From: Streptomyces akebiae
GTDB lineage: Bacteria; Actinomycetota; Actinomycetes; Streptomycetales; Streptomycetaceae
Reading direction: 5' to 3'
DNA: 64,000 nt
Assembly: GCF_019599145.1 (NCBI RefSeq)
Contig: NZ_CP080647.1
Span: 8,308,001 to 8,372,000 of the forward strand
Shown: in pieces, positions 18,534-28,316 of the stretch
Position numbering within the stretch: position 1 is the first letter of the stretch
Layout of the letters: each line of letters starts with the position of its first letter
Translations under genes and position numbers: made by a program
The notes under the pieces: model-generated
What the model was told of the DNA's origin: nothing
What the model saw: only the letters and a program-made list of their open reading frames with translations
The model's database searches: none

Positions 18534-19112
18534 ATGGCAAGTGAAGAAGGTGCGAAGCGCTGCGTACGGTGTGGGGAGTTCAGACCGTATGCGGCGTTCG
18601 CTCGCAAGCGGTCGAATCTAGACGGCTTGCAGCGCCATTGCCGGAACTGCGCGACCAGCGTCCCTAGCCGAGACATGGAGTCTCCGGTGCTCGGCCCCGC
18701 CGATTGCGTGGCTGAGGGGCACAAGCGCTGTCGCGGGTGTGGTCAGGTGAAGCCGCACGGTGAGTGGCATCGAAAGCGCGAGGGCTTCGCCGGTCGCTGT
18801 AAGGCGTGCAGGACGGCGGCGCGACCTGCAGAGCATCTTCGGCGTAAGTACGGTCTCACCGAAGCCGACCGCGACGAGTTGATCGCCTCTCAAGGGGGCG
18901 TCTGCTGTATCTGTTCGTCGGCCCCGGCCGCGCATGTGGATCACTGCCACAAGACGGGTAGGGTCCGAGGCGTACTGTGCTTCAACTGCAATGCTGGCCT
19001 CGGTCTGTTGAGGGACGACCCTGACGCGATGAACCGAGCTGCCGACTATCTGGAAGGAAACGCGTGGAAGCCAACACTCGTAGCACCGGGCGTCTACCAG
19101 CTGCCTTCCTGA
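18534..19112 (+). CDS. Endonuclease VII-like HNH protein with zinc ribbons, inside the proteasome operon
   Basis: The 192-residue product has two zinc-ribbon repeats (RCVRCG ... HCRNC at about residues 9-38; RCRGCG ... RCKAC at about 65-92) and a C-terminal recombination-endonuclease-VII domain: CCICSSAP ... [13 protein letters not shown] ... LCFNCN. All expected Cys/His ligands are present, so it looks intact. Its role with the proteasome is unknown. Codon use is unlike its neighbours (AGA, CTA, TAT, many third-position A/T), suggesting acquisition. It starts 33 bases after pup and overlaps the prcB start by 49 bases. The ATG at 18534 has no strong ribosome site. Confidence 0.8.
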   Translation: MASEEGAKRCVRCGEFRPYAAFARKRSNLDGLQRHCRNCATSVPSRDMESPVLGPADCVAEGHKRCRGCGQVKPHGEWHRKREGFAGRCKACRTAARPAEHLRRKYGLTEADRDELIASQGGVCCICSSAPAAHVDHCHKTGRVRGVLCFNCNAGLGLLRDDPDAMNRAADYLEGNAWKPTLVAPGVYQLPS

Positions 19113-19909
19113 CGCCTGGGTCGTCGTCCTTCATGGACTTCCTGTCGGACCACCAGCCGGAGCTGCTCCCCGGCAAGCGGCAGCTGCCGCCGACCCAGGG
19201 CGTCATCGAGGCCCCGCACGGAACGACGATCGTCGCCGTGACGTTCCCCGGCGGCGTGGTGCTCGCGGGTGACCGCCGGGCCACGATGGGGAACATGATC
19301 GCGCAGCGGGACATCGAGAAGGTGTTCCCGGCGGACGAGTACTCGGCGGTGGGTATCGCCGGCACGGCCGGTCTGGCCGTGGAGATGGTGAAGCTGTTCC
19401 AGCTGGAGCTGGAGCACTTCGAGAAGGTGGAAGGCGCCCAGCTCTCCCTGGAGGGCAAGGCGAACCGGCTGTCCACCATGATCCGTTCCAACCTCGGCAT
19501 GGCCATGCAGGGTCTGGCCGTCGTCCCGCTCTTCGCCGGTTACGACGTGGACCGCGAGAAGGGGCGCATCTTCTCCTACGACGTGACGGGCGGCCGTTCC
19601 GAGGAGAGCGGCTACGCGGCCACCGGCTCCGGCTCGATCTTCGCGCGCGGGGCCATGAAGAAGCTCTTCCGTGCCGACCTCACCGAGGACGAGGCCACGA
19701 CCCTGGTGATCCAGGCCCTCTACGACGCGGCAGACGACGACTCGGCCACCGGTGGCCCCGATGTCGCCCGCCGGATCTACCCCATCGTCACCGTGATCAC
19801 CGAGGACGGCTTCCGCCGGCTCACCGACGAGGAGTCCTCCGAGATCGCCCGCTCGATCCTGGAACGGCGTCTGGAGCAGCCCGACGGCCCCCGCGCCGCC
19901 CTGCTCTAG
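19064..19909 (+). CDS. prcB: 20S proteasome beta subunit PrcB
   Basis: This is the 281-residue precursor of the catalytic beta subunit. A propeptide of 53 residues ends at APHG, and autocleavage exposes Thr54 (TTIVAVTF), the nucleophile. Conserved GDRRAT and [12 protein letters not shown] follow. Beta rings carry the peptidase sites of the 14+14 complex. The GTG start at 19064 lies inside the end of the endonuclease gene after TGGAAGGAAA, so translation is probably coupled to that gene. Confidence 0.96.
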   Translation: MEANTRSTGRLPAAFLTPGSSSFMDFLSDHQPELLPGKRQLPPTQGVIEAPHGTTIVAVTFPGGVVLAGDRRATMGNMIAQRDIEKVFPADEYSAVGIAGTAGLAVEMVKLFQLELEHFEKVEGAQLSLEGKANRLSTMIRSNLGMAMQGLAVVPLFAGYDVDREKGRIFSYDVTGGRSEESGYAATGSGSIFARGAMKKLFRADLTEDEATTLVIQALYDAADDDSATGGPDVARRIYPIVTVITEDGFRRLTDEESSEIARSILERRLEQPDGPRAALL

Positions 19910-19976
19910 CCGGTCCGGTCGACGGCCCTCTTATCAAGGTGATCCAGTGACTTCGACAGAAAGGGACGGATAACCG

Positions 19977-20723
19977 GTGTCGACGCCGTTCTATGTCTCA
20001 CCCCAGCAGGCGATGGCCGACCGGGCGGAGTACGCCCGCAAGGGCATCGCCCGTGGCCGCAGCCTGGTCGTGCTGCAGTACGCCGACGGCATCGTGTTCG
20101 TCGGCGAGAACCCGTCCCGCGCGCTGCACAAGTTCAGCGAGATCTACGACCGGATCGGCTTCGCGGCCGCCGGCAAGTACAACGAGTACGAGAACCTGCG
20201 GATCGGTGGTGTGCGCTACGCCGACCTTCGTGGGTACACCTACGACCGTGACGACGTGACCGCTCGTGGTCTCGCCAACGTCTATGCCCAGACCCTGGGC
20301 ACGATCTTCTCCTCGGCGGCCGAGAAGCCGTACGAGGTGGAGCTGGTCGTGGCCGAGGTGGGGGAGACTCCCGAGGGTGATCAGATCTATCGGCTGCCGC
20401 ACGACGGTTCGATCGTCGACGAGCACGGTTCGGTCGCGGTCGGTGGCAACGCCGAGCAGATCAGCAGCTATCTGGATCAGCGGCACCAGGACGGCATGTC
20501 CCTGGCGGAGGCGCTGAAGCTCGCCGTCCAGGCGCTGTCGCGCGACACCAACGGCACCGAGCGGGAGATTCCCGCCGAGCGTCTGGAGGTGGCGGTCCTG
20601 GACCGTACGCGTCCGCAGCAGCGCAAGTTCAAGCGCATCGTCGGCCGTCAGCTCGCCCGTCTGCTGGAGGCGGGTGGCGCCACCACGGAGGCCGAGAGCT
20701 CCACGGAGGACGAGGACGAGTAG
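19977..20723 (+). CDS. prcA: 20S proteasome alpha subunit PrcA
   Basis: The 248-residue alpha subunit forms the outer gated ring. It begins [22 protein letters not shown], the alpha-type N-terminal helix that contacts the ATPase, and lacks a propeptide. The C-terminus is an acidic tail ([12 protein letters not shown]). The GTG start follows AAAGGGACGG, 67 bases after prcB. A strong terminator closes the operon. Confidence 0.96.
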   Translation: MSTPFYVSPQQAMADRAEYARKGIARGRSLVVLQYADGIVFVGENPSRALHKFSEIYDRIGFAAAGKYNEYENLRIGGVRYADLRGYTYDRDDVTARGLANVYAQTLGTIFSSAAEKPYEVELVVAEVGETPEGDQIYRLPHDGSIVDEHGSVAVGGNAEQISSYLDQRHQDGMSLAEALKLAVQALSRDTNGTEREIPAERLEVAVLDRTRPQQRKFKRIVGRQLARLLEAGGATTEAESSTEDEDE

Positions 20724-20754
20724 CCCTGGCGGCTCGTACCGCTCTGCCCGTAGT

Positions 20755-20782
20755 GCGCCCCGGCCGGCACAGGCCGGGGCGC
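20755..20782. terminator. Terminator between prcA and the convergent LacI gene
   Basis: GCGCCCCGGCC pairs perfectly with GGCCGGGGCGC around a 6-base loop, 31 bases after the prcA stop and 43 bases beyond the LacI-gene stop. Confidence 0.85.
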
Positions 20783-20825
20783 GCGGCGTTCGGTGCCGTT
20801 CGCGGAGGTGCCGGGCGGTGCCGTG

Positions 20826-21848
20826 TCAGGCCCCTGTCCGGGCCGTGGAGCCCCGTACCACCAGCTCCACCGGGATGTCCCCCTCCGTCGGTGTACGCCC
20901 GTCCAGGACGGCCAGCAGCGCTTCCATGCCCCGCTCCCCGAACAGCTCGGAGTCCAGCCGCACGGTGGTGAGCTCGGGGTCGAGCGCCGTGGCGAGGGCG
21001 AGGTCGTCGAGCCCGGTCACGGACACGTCCTCCGGGATCCGCAGCCCGAGGCGCCGTACGGCCTTGTAGACCCCGGCCGCCAGTTTGTCGTCGTCGCACA
21101 CCACCGCGGTGGGACGTCCTTCGGTGCCGCCGGTCTCGGTGAGGGCCGCTTCCGCTGCGGCCAGTGCTCCCTCGATGGAGATCGGCGCGGCGGCCGTCCG
21201 CAGGGACGTGCCCGGCACCGAACCCAGCCGTGCCGCCAGCTCCCGCGCGCGGACGTGGAAGGTCCAGGAGGGGATGTCCGCGGCGAGATGCAGGAAGTCG
21301 CGGTGTCCCAGTGCGAGGAGGTGCTCGGTGACCTGCCGGATGCCGTCGCGGATGTCGAGGTTGACCGTCGCGGCTCCGAGGCTGCCGTCGGGGTCGCTGT
21401 CCAGCATGACGAGGGGCAGTTGGTCGCCTCGGATTGCGGTGAGCGCGTCCGCGGCCATCGACGAGGCGATCACGCCGTCGAGGGCGGCCTGGGCGGAGGC
21501 GAAGGGGTCGCGGGCGGGGCCGACGCCCTCGGGGGAGGGGTAGAGGACCACGCCGAAGCCGTGCCGGGCGGCGACGCGGGCGGCGCCCGTGTAGACGCCG
21601 GCGAAGAACTCGGTGGTCAGGGCGGGGACCACCAGCAGGACGGTGCGGGTGCGGCCGAGGCGGAGGTTGCGGGCGGCGAGGTTGGGCCGGTAGCCCAGCT
21701 CGCGCGCGGCCTGCCGTACGCGTTCGGCCGTGGTCTCGGAGACGCGGCCGCGCCATTTGTCGCCGAGGACCAGGGAGACGGCGGCCTGGGAGACGCCGGC
21801 GGCCTGGGCGACGTCACGGCTCGTGGGCCGTGTAGTACCTCGTGCCAC
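20826..21848 (-). CDS. LacI-family transcriptional regulator
   Basis: The 340-residue regulator has the LacI DNA-binding head TSRDVAQAAGVSQAAVSLVLG (about residues 8-28), a hinge helix (VRQAARELGYRPNLAARNL) and a periplasmic-binding-like effector domain. The effector is unknown. It probably controls the divergent MFS gene. I start it at GTG 21848, preceded by GAGCAGG; an in-frame ATG at 21890 would add 14 residues but lies in the operator region and lacks a ribosome site. Confidence 0.87.
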   Translation of the reverse strand: MARGTTRPTSRDVAQAAGVSQAAVSLVLGDKWRGRVSETTAERVRQAARELGYRPNLAARNLRLGRTRTVLLVVPALTTEFFAGVYTGAARVAARHGFGVVLYPSPEGVGPARDPFASAQAALDGVIASSMAADALTAIRGDQLPLVMLDSDPDGSLGAATVNLDIRDGIRQVTEHLLALGHRDFLHLAADIPSWTFHVRARELAARLGSVPGTSLRTAAAPISIEGALAAAEAALTETGGTEGRPTAVVCDDDKLAAGVYKAVRRLGLRIPEDVSVTGLDDLALATALDPELTTVRLDSELFGERGMEALLAVLDGRTPTEGDIPVELVVRGSTARTGA

Positions 21849-21892
21849 CGTCGGCCTGCTCCCTCGTCTGGACTCGTGGTCAGGGCACATGG

Positions 21893-21924
21893 TACGTATG
21901 ACGGGAGACGTTATACGTAACACG
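21893..21924. promoter_or_regulatory. Divergent promoter with paired direct repeats, likely LacI operators
   Basis: TACGTATGACG (21893-21903) and TACGTAACACG (21914-21924) are 21 bp apart, two helical turns, on the same face of the DNA. They lie between the LacI start and the MFS start. The second also overlaps a GTTA-N4-TAAC inverted repeat. Confidence 0.45.
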
Positions 21925-21955
21925 TCGCTCGCGAGAGCCCATCGAGAGGCAGGAC

Positions 21956-23215
21956 ATGGCCGCCGGATATCTCGAGATCCTCAGGACGCGGCACGCCGCG
22001 CGGCTGCTCGCCGGAACGCTGGTGGGGCGGCTGCCGAACGCCACCGCCGCCATCGCGATCGTGCTCTTCGTCCGCGCGGAGGGCGGCACCTACAGCCTCG
22101 CGGGCGCCCTGGCGGCCGTGTACGGGCTGGCCAACGCGGTGGGTCAGCCGCTGCTGGGGCGGCTGGTGGACCTGTACGGCCAGCCGCGGGTGCAGCTGCC
22201 GGCGGCGGTCGTCTCCGCCCTAGCCATGGTCGTCTTCGCGCTGTCGGGGCTGGAGACGCTTCTGGTGGCGTATCTCGCGATGGCGGTCGCGGGGTTGTGC
22301 ACGCCGCCTCTGGAGGGCGGGCTGCGGGCCCTGTGGTCCTCGGTGCTCCGCAAGGAGGAGCAGGTGCACACGGCGTACGCGATGGACGCCGTGGCCCAGG
22401 AGGTCATGTTCACCGTCGGGCCGCTGCTGGTGACGTTGTGCGTGGCCCTGTGGTCGGCGTCGACCGCGCTCGTCGTGCTGAGTGTCGTCGGGGTGCTCGG
22501 GGCGTTGTGGGTGGTCGTGTCGCCTCCCTCGCGGGCCTGGCGCTCCGCCCCGCGCGAGGCCCACTGGCTGGGCGCGCTGCGCTCGCCCGGACTGCTGGCG
22601 CTGCTGGGCGCGTTCCTCTTCGTCGGTGTCGCGCTCGGCTCGATCACCGTCGCCGCCGTGTCGTACGCGGACGGTCACGGCGGGGACGCGGTGTACGGAT
22701 GGCTGATGGCGGGTGTCGGGCTGGGGGCGCTCGTGGGCGGTACGGCGTACGGCGCGCGGCGGTGGAGTGGTGCGCCGGAGCGGCGTCTGCAGGTGCTGGT
22801 GGCGCTTCTGGCGGTGTGTTACGTGCCGCTGACGCTGATGCCGGGTCCGGTGGGGATGACGGGGCTGACGACACTCGCGGGGGTGTTCCTGGCGCCGGCG
22901 ATCGCGTGTGTGTTCGTCCTCGTGGACCGGCACGCGCCGCGTGGCACGGTCACCGAGGCGTTCTCCTGGATCGTGACGACGTTCACGGTGGGCCAGTCGG
23001 TCGGCACGGCCGTCACGGGGCCGGTCGTCGAGTGGGGCGGGACGCTGTGGGGGTTCGTCGTGCCGGGTGCCGCGGGGGCCGTGTCGTTGCTGGTTCTGCT
23101 GGCCACCGGGCGGGTTCTCGCTGTTCCCTCCGCGGGTGCGGTGGTTGCGGTCTCATCGGAAAATGATCCAAACCGTGCTGTCGAACCCCGTTTCAGCTCG
23201 GTGGATCGGGCGTAA
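21956..23215 (+). CDS. Major facilitator superfamily transporter
   Basis: The 419-residue membrane protein has about twelve hydrophobic segments, and the motif GQPLLGRLVDLYGQPR after helix 2 is the MFS motif A equivalent. The tail (about residues 395-419) is hydrophilic. The substrate is unknown; exporters of this type are often paired with a divergent LacI regulator. ATG 21956 is preceded by GAGAGGCAGG. Its last bases contain the promoter of pafA. Confidence 0.85.
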   Translation: MAAGYLEILRTRHAARLLAGTLVGRLPNATAAIAIVLFVRAEGGTYSLAGALAAVYGLANAVGQPLLGRLVDLYGQPRVQLPAAVVSALAMVVFALSGLETLLVAYLAMAVAGLCTPPLEGGLRALWSSVLRKEEQVHTAYAMDAVAQEVMFTVGPLLVTLCVALWSASTALVVLSVVGVLGALWVVVSPPSRAWRSAPREAHWLGALRSPGLLALLGAFLFVGVALGSITVAAVSYADGHGGDAVYGWLMAGVGLGALVGGTAYGARRWSGAPERRLQVLVALLAVCYVPLTLMPGPVGMTGLTTLAGVFLAPAIACVFVLVDRHAPRGTVTEAFSWIVTTFTVGQSVGTAVTGPVVEWGGTLWGFVVPGAAGAVSLLVLLATGRVLAVPSAGAVVAVSSENDPNRAVEPRFSSVDRA

Positions 23216-23218
23216 TGT
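23213..23218 (+). promoter_or_regulatory. -10 box TAATGT for leaderless pafA transcript
   Basis: TAATGT overlaps the MFS stop codon and ends six bases before the pafA ATG. A TTTCAG -35-like box lies at 23191-23196. The spacing predicts an mRNA starting at the AUG. Confidence 0.6.
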
Positions 23219-23224
23219 TCAGTC

Positions 23225-24586
23225 ATGGACCGCCGCATTTTCGGGCTGGAGAACGAGTACGGCGTCACGTGCACGTTCAGGGGACAGCGCCGTCTGTCTC
23301 CTGACGAGGTGGCGCGGTACCTCTTCCGCCGTGTCGTGTCATGGGGCCGCAGCAGCAATGTGTTTCTGCGGAACGGGGCCCGCCTCTATCTCGACGTGGG
23401 CTCACATCCGGAATACGCGACACCCGAATGTGACAACGTGACCGAACTGGTTACTCACGACAAGGCCGGCGAGCGCATTCTCGAAGGACTGCTGGTCGAC
23501 GCCGAACGCCGCCTGCACGAGGAGGGAATCGCGGGCGACGTCTACCTCTTCAAGAACAACACGGACTCTGCGGGCAACTCATACGGTTGCCATGAGAACT
23601 ATCTGGTGGCGCGGCACGGGGAGTTCTCCCGTCTCGCGGACATCCTGATTCCGTTCCTCGTCACCCGGCAGCTGCTGTGCGGCGCGGGCAAGGTGCTGCA
23701 GACCCCGCGTGGTGCGGTGTACTGCGTGAGCCAGCGCGCGGAGCACATCTGGGAGGGCGTCAGCTCGGCGACCACCCGCTCCCGGCCGATCATCAACACC
23801 CGTGACGAACCGCACGCGGACGCCGAGCGGTACCGCCGTCTCCACGTCATCGTGGGCGACTCGAACATGTCCGAGACGACCATGCTGCTCAAGGTCGGTG
23901 CCACCGACCTGGTGCTGCGCATGATCGAGGCGGGCACGGTCATGCGTGACCTCACCCTGGAGAACCCGATCCGGGCGATCCGCGAGGTCAGCCATGACAT
24001 CACCGGCCGTCGCAAGGTGCGGCTGGCCAGCGGCCGGGAGGCCTCCGCGCTGGAGGTGCAGCGCGAGTACTACGAGAAGGCCGTGGACTTCGTGGAGCGC
24101 CGCGGCATCCGTACGGGCACCGTCGAGCAGGTCCTGGAGCTGTGGGGCCGCACGCTGGACGCGATCGAGGCGGAGGACCTCGACCGGATCGGTACCGAGA
24201 TCGACTGGGTGATGAAGTACAAGCTCATCGAGCGGTACCGGGCCAAGCACAACATGACCATGTCGCATCCGCGCGTGGCGCAGATAGACCTCGCGTATCA
24301 CGACATCCACCGCCGTCGTGGCCTCTACTACCTGTTGGAGAGGAAAGGTCAAGCCGCTCGCATCTGCAATGACTTGAAGATCTTCGAGGGCAAGTCGGTT
24401 CCGCCGCAGACCACTCGGGCCCGGTTGCGCGGTGACTTCATCCGGCGCGCGCAGGAACAGCGTCGGGATTTCACGGTCGACTGGGTGCATCTCAAGCTCA
24501 ACGACCAGGCACAACGGACGGTGTTGTGCAAGGACCCGTTCCGTTCGGTGGACGACCGGGTGGAGAAGCTGATCGCGGGTATGTGA
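23225..24586 (+). CDS. pafA: Pup-protein ligase PafA
   Basis: The 453-residue enzyme joins the C-terminal Glu of Pup to substrate lysines using ATP. The N-terminal GLENEYG and the nucleotide/metal motifs [15 protein letters not shown] and [19 protein letters not shown] are shared with Dop, but the Dop-specific loop after residue 30 is absent, which identifies it as the ligase. Its length matches other PafA proteins. It is separated from the other Pup genes by the LacI/MFS pair. Translation is probably leaderless. Confidence 0.96.
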   Translation: MDRRIFGLENEYGVTCTFRGQRRLSPDEVARYLFRRVVSWGRSSNVFLRNGARLYLDVGSHPEYATPECDNVTELVTHDKAGERILEGLLVDAERRLHEEGIAGDVYLFKNNTDSAGNSYGCHENYLVARHGEFSRLADILIPFLVTRQLLCGAGKVLQTPRGAVYCVSQRAEHIWEGVSSATTRSRPIINTRDEPHADAERYRRLHVIVGDSNMSETTMLLKVGATDLVLRMIEAGTVMRDLTLENPIRAIREVSHDITGRRKVRLASGREASALEVQREYYEKAVDFVERRGIRTGTVEQVLELWGRTLDAIEAEDLDRIGTEIDWVMKYKLIERYRAKHNMTMSHPRVAQIDLAYHDIHRRRGLYYLLERKGQAARICNDLKIFEGKSVPPQTTRARLRGDFIRRAQEQRRDFTVDWVHLKLNDQAQRTVLCKDPFRSVDDRVEKLIAGM

Positions 24587-24610
24587 CCTCCGGTTGAGGA
24601 AACCGGCCCT

Positions 24611-24638
24611 GGGCCCCGTACGTTCTCGTACGGGGCCC
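24611..24638 (+). terminator. pafA terminator
   Basis: GGGCCCCGTACG pairs perfectly with CGTACGGGGCCC around TTCT, 24 bases after the pafA stop. A TAGAGT -10-like box for the next gene follows at 24650-24655. Confidence 0.85.
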
Positions 24639-24694
24639 GTCGCACGCCCTAGAGTGGCGGGCGACCAGAGTGCCGTCTGAGATCTGAGGAACAC

Positions 24695-25639
24695 GTGCGC
24701 CGAATTGCCGGCCTTCTCGTCGTGCCGCTGCTGCTGCTTTCCGCAGCGGCCTGCGGCAGCGACGACGACAAGGGCTCCGACTCCACCTCCACGAAGAACG
24801 GAGTGCCCGCGATCACCAAGGGCGCCGAGTTCGGGGAGAAGCCGACCCTCGCCAAGGGGGAGGGTGACCCGCCGAAAGAGCTGAAGACCAAGGTCATCAG
24901 TGAGGGCGACGGCGCGAAGCTGAAGAAGGGTGACGTCGCCGAGGTGAACTACCTCGGCCAGGAGTACGACGAGTCGGAGCCCTTCGACAACAGCTTCGAC
25001 AAGAAGCAGACGTTCCCGGTCACTCTGGGGGCCGGCGGTGTCATCCAGGGCTGGGAGCAGGGCCTGGAGGGCCAGAAGATCGGCAGCCGCGTGGAGCTGG
25101 TGATCCCCCCGGATCTGGGGTACGGGGCGCAGGGCCAGGGCGACATCAAGGCGAACGCCACGCTGGTCTTCGTCGTGGACATCGTGAAGGGCACGACGAT
25201 CCCCGCCTCGGCGAAGGGTACGGAGGTCGCCCAGGACAACATCGACCTGCCGAAGGTCGGCACGAACACCGACGGCAAGGCGCCGACGGTGACCGTGCCG
25301 AAGGACAGTGACCCGCCGAAGAAGCTCGTCTCGACCTACGTCCTGGAGAGCGACGGCGCCGTCGTGAAGGCCACGGACAGCGTGGTCGTGAACTATGTCG
25401 CCCTGCTCTGGGAAGGGGGCAAGAAGTTCGACAGCACGTACGACACGGGCAAGACGGCGACCTTCCCGCTGGACCAGTTGACGCTCAAGGGCCTGAAGGA
25501 CGGTCTCGTGGGCAAGAAGGAGGGCAGCCGGGTGCTTCTCGTCGTGCCGCCCGACCAGGCGTTCGGTGACAAGGAGCAGCAGGGCATCCCGAAGAACTCC
25601 ACGCTGGTCTTCGCCGTCGACATTCTGGCCGTGATGTAA
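24695..25639 (+). CDS. FKBP-type peptidyl-prolyl isomerase lipoprotein with two FKBP domains
   Basis: The 314-residue protein has a signal peptide with lipobox LLLSAAAC (Cys20), a polar linker, then two FKBP domains: about residues 70-160 (GDVAEVNYLGQ ... VIQGWEQGLEGQKIGSRVELVIPPDLGYG) and about 215-314 (DSVVVNYVALL ... PPDQAFG). It should act outside the membrane on protein folding. The second domain has lost several FKBP active-site aromatics and may not be catalytic. The GTG start follows TGAGGA. Confidence 0.9.
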   Translation: MRRIAGLLVVPLLLLSAAACGSDDDKGSDSTSTKNGVPAITKGAEFGEKPTLAKGEGDPPKELKTKVISEGDGAKLKKGDVAEVNYLGQEYDESEPFDNSFDKKQTFPVTLGAGGVIQGWEQGLEGQKIGSRVELVIPPDLGYGAQGQGDIKANATLVFVVDIVKGTTIPASAKGTEVAQDNIDLPKVGTNTDGKAPTVTVPKDSDPPKKLVSTYVLESDGAVVKATDSVVVNYVALLWEGGKKFDSTYDTGKTATFPLDQLTLKGLKDGLVGKKEGSRVLLVVPPDQAFGDKEQQGIPKNSTLVFAVDILAVM

Positions 25640-25701
25640 GACTGGGCAGGTTGCCCGTCAGGCATCGCGCATGACGTTCGTACGACAGAGGAGCCAGTGC
25701 A

Positions 25702-26073
25702 GTGAGCATCGAGAAGCCCGAGATCGACTTCCCCGAGGGCGAGCCGCCGGCGGACTTGGAGATCAAGGACATCTGGGAGGGCGACGGCGAGGTGGCCCAG
25801 GCGGGCCAGACCGTCACCGTGCACTACGTGGGTGTGTCCTACTCCACCGGTGAGGAGTTCGACGCCAGCTGGAACCGTGGGACGCCGTTCCGTTTCCCGC
25901 TCGGTGGCGGTCGTGTCATCAAGGGATGGGACCAGGGTGTGCAGGGCATGAAGGTCGGTGGCCGTCGCCAGCTGACCATTCCGGCCCACCTCGCCTACGG
26001 GAACCAGAGCCCGACTCCGGCGATCAAGCCCGGTGAGACGCTGATCTTCGTGGTCGACCTTCTCGGGGTCTGA
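25702..26073 (+). CDS. Cytoplasmic FKBP-type peptidyl-prolyl isomerase
   Basis: The 123-residue single-domain FKBP has the conserved active-site string VTVHYVGVSYSTGEEFDASW and VIKGWDQGVQGMKVGGRR ... PAHLAYG, ending FVVDLLGV. No signal peptide is present. The GTG start follows GAGGAGCC. It follows the FKBP lipoprotein by 62 bases and the two are probably co-transcribed; FKBP genes beside pafA/pafBC are usual in streptomycetes. Confidence 0.93.
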   Translation: MSIEKPEIDFPEGEPPADLEIKDIWEGDGEVAQAGQTVTVHYVGVSYSTGEEFDASWNRGTPFRFPLGGGRVIKGWDQGVQGMKVGGRRQLTIPAHLAYGNQSPTPAIKPGETLIFVVDLLGV

Positions 26074-26223
26074 TCTGTCGGATGCCGGGTCCGCGGTGAT
26101 CGTGCCGTGACCGGTCCCGACTGTCTGGGGTCCATGCCTTTTCGGGCATGGGCCCTCGGCTTTTGCCGCGACGCTTCGTAGCGGTACGGTCGTGCCGCGG
26201 AAACACCCGGAGGAAGGGCGTCG

Positions 26224-27201
26224 ATGGCCATTGCCAAGGCCGAGCGGTTGATGAACCTGGCGCTGTGTCTGCTGGGGACGCGCCGGCCGCTCAGCAAGCG
26301 CGAGCTGCGGGATTCGATCGAGGCGTACGTCGAGGCCGCCGGGACGGGAAGCGGCGCAGCCGGCAGCGACGACTCCTTCAACCGCATGTTCGAGCGCGAC
26401 AAGGACGATCTGCGCGAACTCGGCCTGGTCATCGAGACGGTGGAGAATCTCGACGGCGAGGTCGGCTACCTGGCCCGCCGCGACAGCAACAGCCTCCCGC
26501 CGATCACGCTCGACGCCGAGGAGGCCGCGGCCCTCGGTCTCGCCGCGAAGGTCTGGCAGCAGGCCCGCCTCGCCGGGGCCGCGAGCGGTGCCCTGCAGAA
26601 GCTGCGCGCGGCCGGGTTGCCCGAGGGAGTCGACCCGTACGAGGCCCATGGGGCCCTGGAGCCGCGCATCCCGGTGCACGAGGCCGCCTTCGAGCCGCTG
26701 ATGCTGGCCTGCCGTGACCGGCGTCCGGTCGTGTTCGAGTATCGCAAGGCGACCGCCGCGCGCCCCGAGCCCCGCCATGTCGAGCCGTGGGCGCTGGAGT
26801 GCTGGCGTGGTCACTGGTACCTGGCCGGCTTCGACCGGGACCGGGGTGCGGAGCGGGTCTTCCGGCTCTCCCGGATCACCGGCAAGGTCCGCAGCCGGGG
26901 TGCGGCCTTCACCGCCGAGGTCCCCGACGTCGTCACCGTGCGGGAGACGGTCGCGAGCTGGGCGGGGGAGACCGCCGACCGCTCCGCGCTGATCCGGCTG
27001 CGTTCCGGCGCCGGCTACCCGCTGCGGGCGAAGGCCTCCCTCGTACGGGAACTCGGGGACGGCTGGGACGAGTTGGAGATTCCGTACGGGCACGGTCTGG
27101 ATGCCTGGCTGGTCGAGTTCGGGCCCGACGTGGTGGTCCTGGAGCCCGCCGAGCTGCGGGCCGACGTGGTGGACCGGCTGCGTGCCGTGGCCAAGGGTTG
27201 A
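26224..27201 (+). CDS. pafB: WYL-domain regulator PafB
   Basis: The 325-residue protein has an N-terminal winged helix (RLMNLALCLLGTRRPLSKREL), a WYL domain (about residues 140-210, PVVFEYRKATA ... VEPWALECWRGHWYLAGFD) and a C-terminal WCX domain. PafB and PafC together activate DNA-repair genes, probably on sensing single-stranded DNA. The ATG follows GGAGGAAGGG. pafC follows after 15 bases. Despite the name they are not needed for pupylation. Confidence 0.92.
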   Translation: MAIAKAERLMNLALCLLGTRRPLSKRELRDSIEAYVEAAGTGSGAAGSDDSFNRMFERDKDDLRELGLVIETVENLDGEVGYLARRDSNSLPPITLDAEEAAALGLAAKVWQQARLAGAASGALQKLRAAGLPEGVDPYEAHGALEPRIPVHEAAFEPLMLACRDRRPVVFEYRKATAARPEPRHVEPWALECWRGHWYLAGFDRDRGAERVFRLSRITGKVRSRGAAFTAEVPDVVTVRETVASWAGETADRSALIRLRSGAGYPLRAKASLVRELGDGWDELEIPYGHGLDAWLVEFGPDVVVLEPAELRADVVDRLRAVAKG

Positions 27202-27216
27202 GGGGGACGTAAGAAC

Positions 27217-28218
27217 GTGGTGGGAAAACCGGCCCGGCCGGCGAACGCCATCGACCAGACTCGGCGGATGCTCTCCCTGGTGACGTATCTGCGGGAGCGG
27301 CCCGGGGCCCGGATCGAGGACGTCGCCCGTGCCTTCGGGATCACCGAGGACGAGCTGGTCTCGGACCTCGATGTGCTGCCCATGTGCGGGACCAGTTTCC
27401 GCGGTGGTGATCTGCTGGACATCGACACCGACGGCGAGCGCATCTGGTGGCACAACCCGGCCGCCCTGGGCGCGGAGGCCGCCGAGCCGCTGAGGCTGGC
27501 CGCCGACGAGGCCACGGCCCTGCTGGTGGCCGCCCGCGCGGTCGCCACCCTGCCCGGGCTGCGCGAGAGCGACCGGCAGGCCCTGCTGCGGGCCACCGCC
27601 AAGGTCGAGACCGCGGCCGGGGAGGCGGCGGGCGCCAGCTCACGGCTGTCGGTCACCTTCGAGGCCGAGGGCGGGGTCTTCGCGGACGTCGACCGGGCCA
27701 TCTCGGAGCGGCGGCGGCTGTGGATCCGCTACTACTCGCCCGCCCGGGACGAGGTCACCGAGCGCGAGATCGACCCGATCCGCCTGGTCAGCGTCGGCCA
27801 CACCTATGTCGAGGCCTGGTGCCGCCGCTCCGAGGCCCGGCGTACGTTCCGGCTGGACCGGGTCGCCGAGATCAAGATCCTCGACGAGCCGTCCGCGCCG
27901 CCCGAGATCGAGCTGCGGGACCTGTCGGAGGCGCTGGTGCAGCCGGCCGCCGAGGACCCCGAGGTCGTCGTCGAGGTCGGTCCCGGCGGGCGTTGGGTCG
28001 CCGAGTACTACCCGCACGACAGCGCCGAAGAGCTGCCGGAGGGCGGGCTGCGCATCACTCTGCGCACCCCTGACCCCGCCTCGCTGCGGCGTCTGGCGCT
28101 GCGGCTCGGGCGCGACGGCCGGATCGTCTCCCCGCAGGACCTGGCCGACGCTGCCCGCCGGGCGGCCCGTGAGGCGCTGGCGGCCTACGACGAGGCTGTG
28201 ACGACGACGAGACCGTGA
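27217..28218 (+). CDS. pafC: WYL-domain regulator PafC
   Basis: The 333-residue partner of PafB has the same order: an N-terminal HTH (TRRMLSLVTYLRERPGARIEDVARAFGITEDEL), a WYL domain around residues 160-220 (RRLWIRYYSPARDEVTEREIDPIRLV) and a WCX domain. Two GTG codons in tandem at 27217 and 27220 can serve as the start after GAGGGGGAC. It is tightly coupled to pafB. Confidence 0.92.
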   Translation: MVGKPARPANAIDQTRRMLSLVTYLRERPGARIEDVARAFGITEDELVSDLDVLPMCGTSFRGGDLLDIDTDGERIWWHNPAALGAEAAEPLRLAADEATALLVAARAVATLPGLRESDRQALLRATAKVETAAGEAAGASSRLSVTFEAEGGVFADVDRAISERRRLWIRYYSPARDEVTEREIDPIRLVSVGHTYVEAWCRRSEARRTFRLDRVAEIKILDEPSAPPEIELRDLSEALVQPAAEDPEVVVEVGPGGRWVAEYYPHDSAEELPEGGLRITLRTPDPASLRRLALRLGRDGRIVSPQDLADAARRAAREALAAYDEAVTTTRP

Positions 28219-28316
28219 CGGGCGGGCCGCGTGACCTCGGGAGCGCGGGACCGTGACGGTGAGGCGCGACGACGACGTACGACGACGTACGACCGGAAAA
28301 GGGAGATGCGAGGGCT

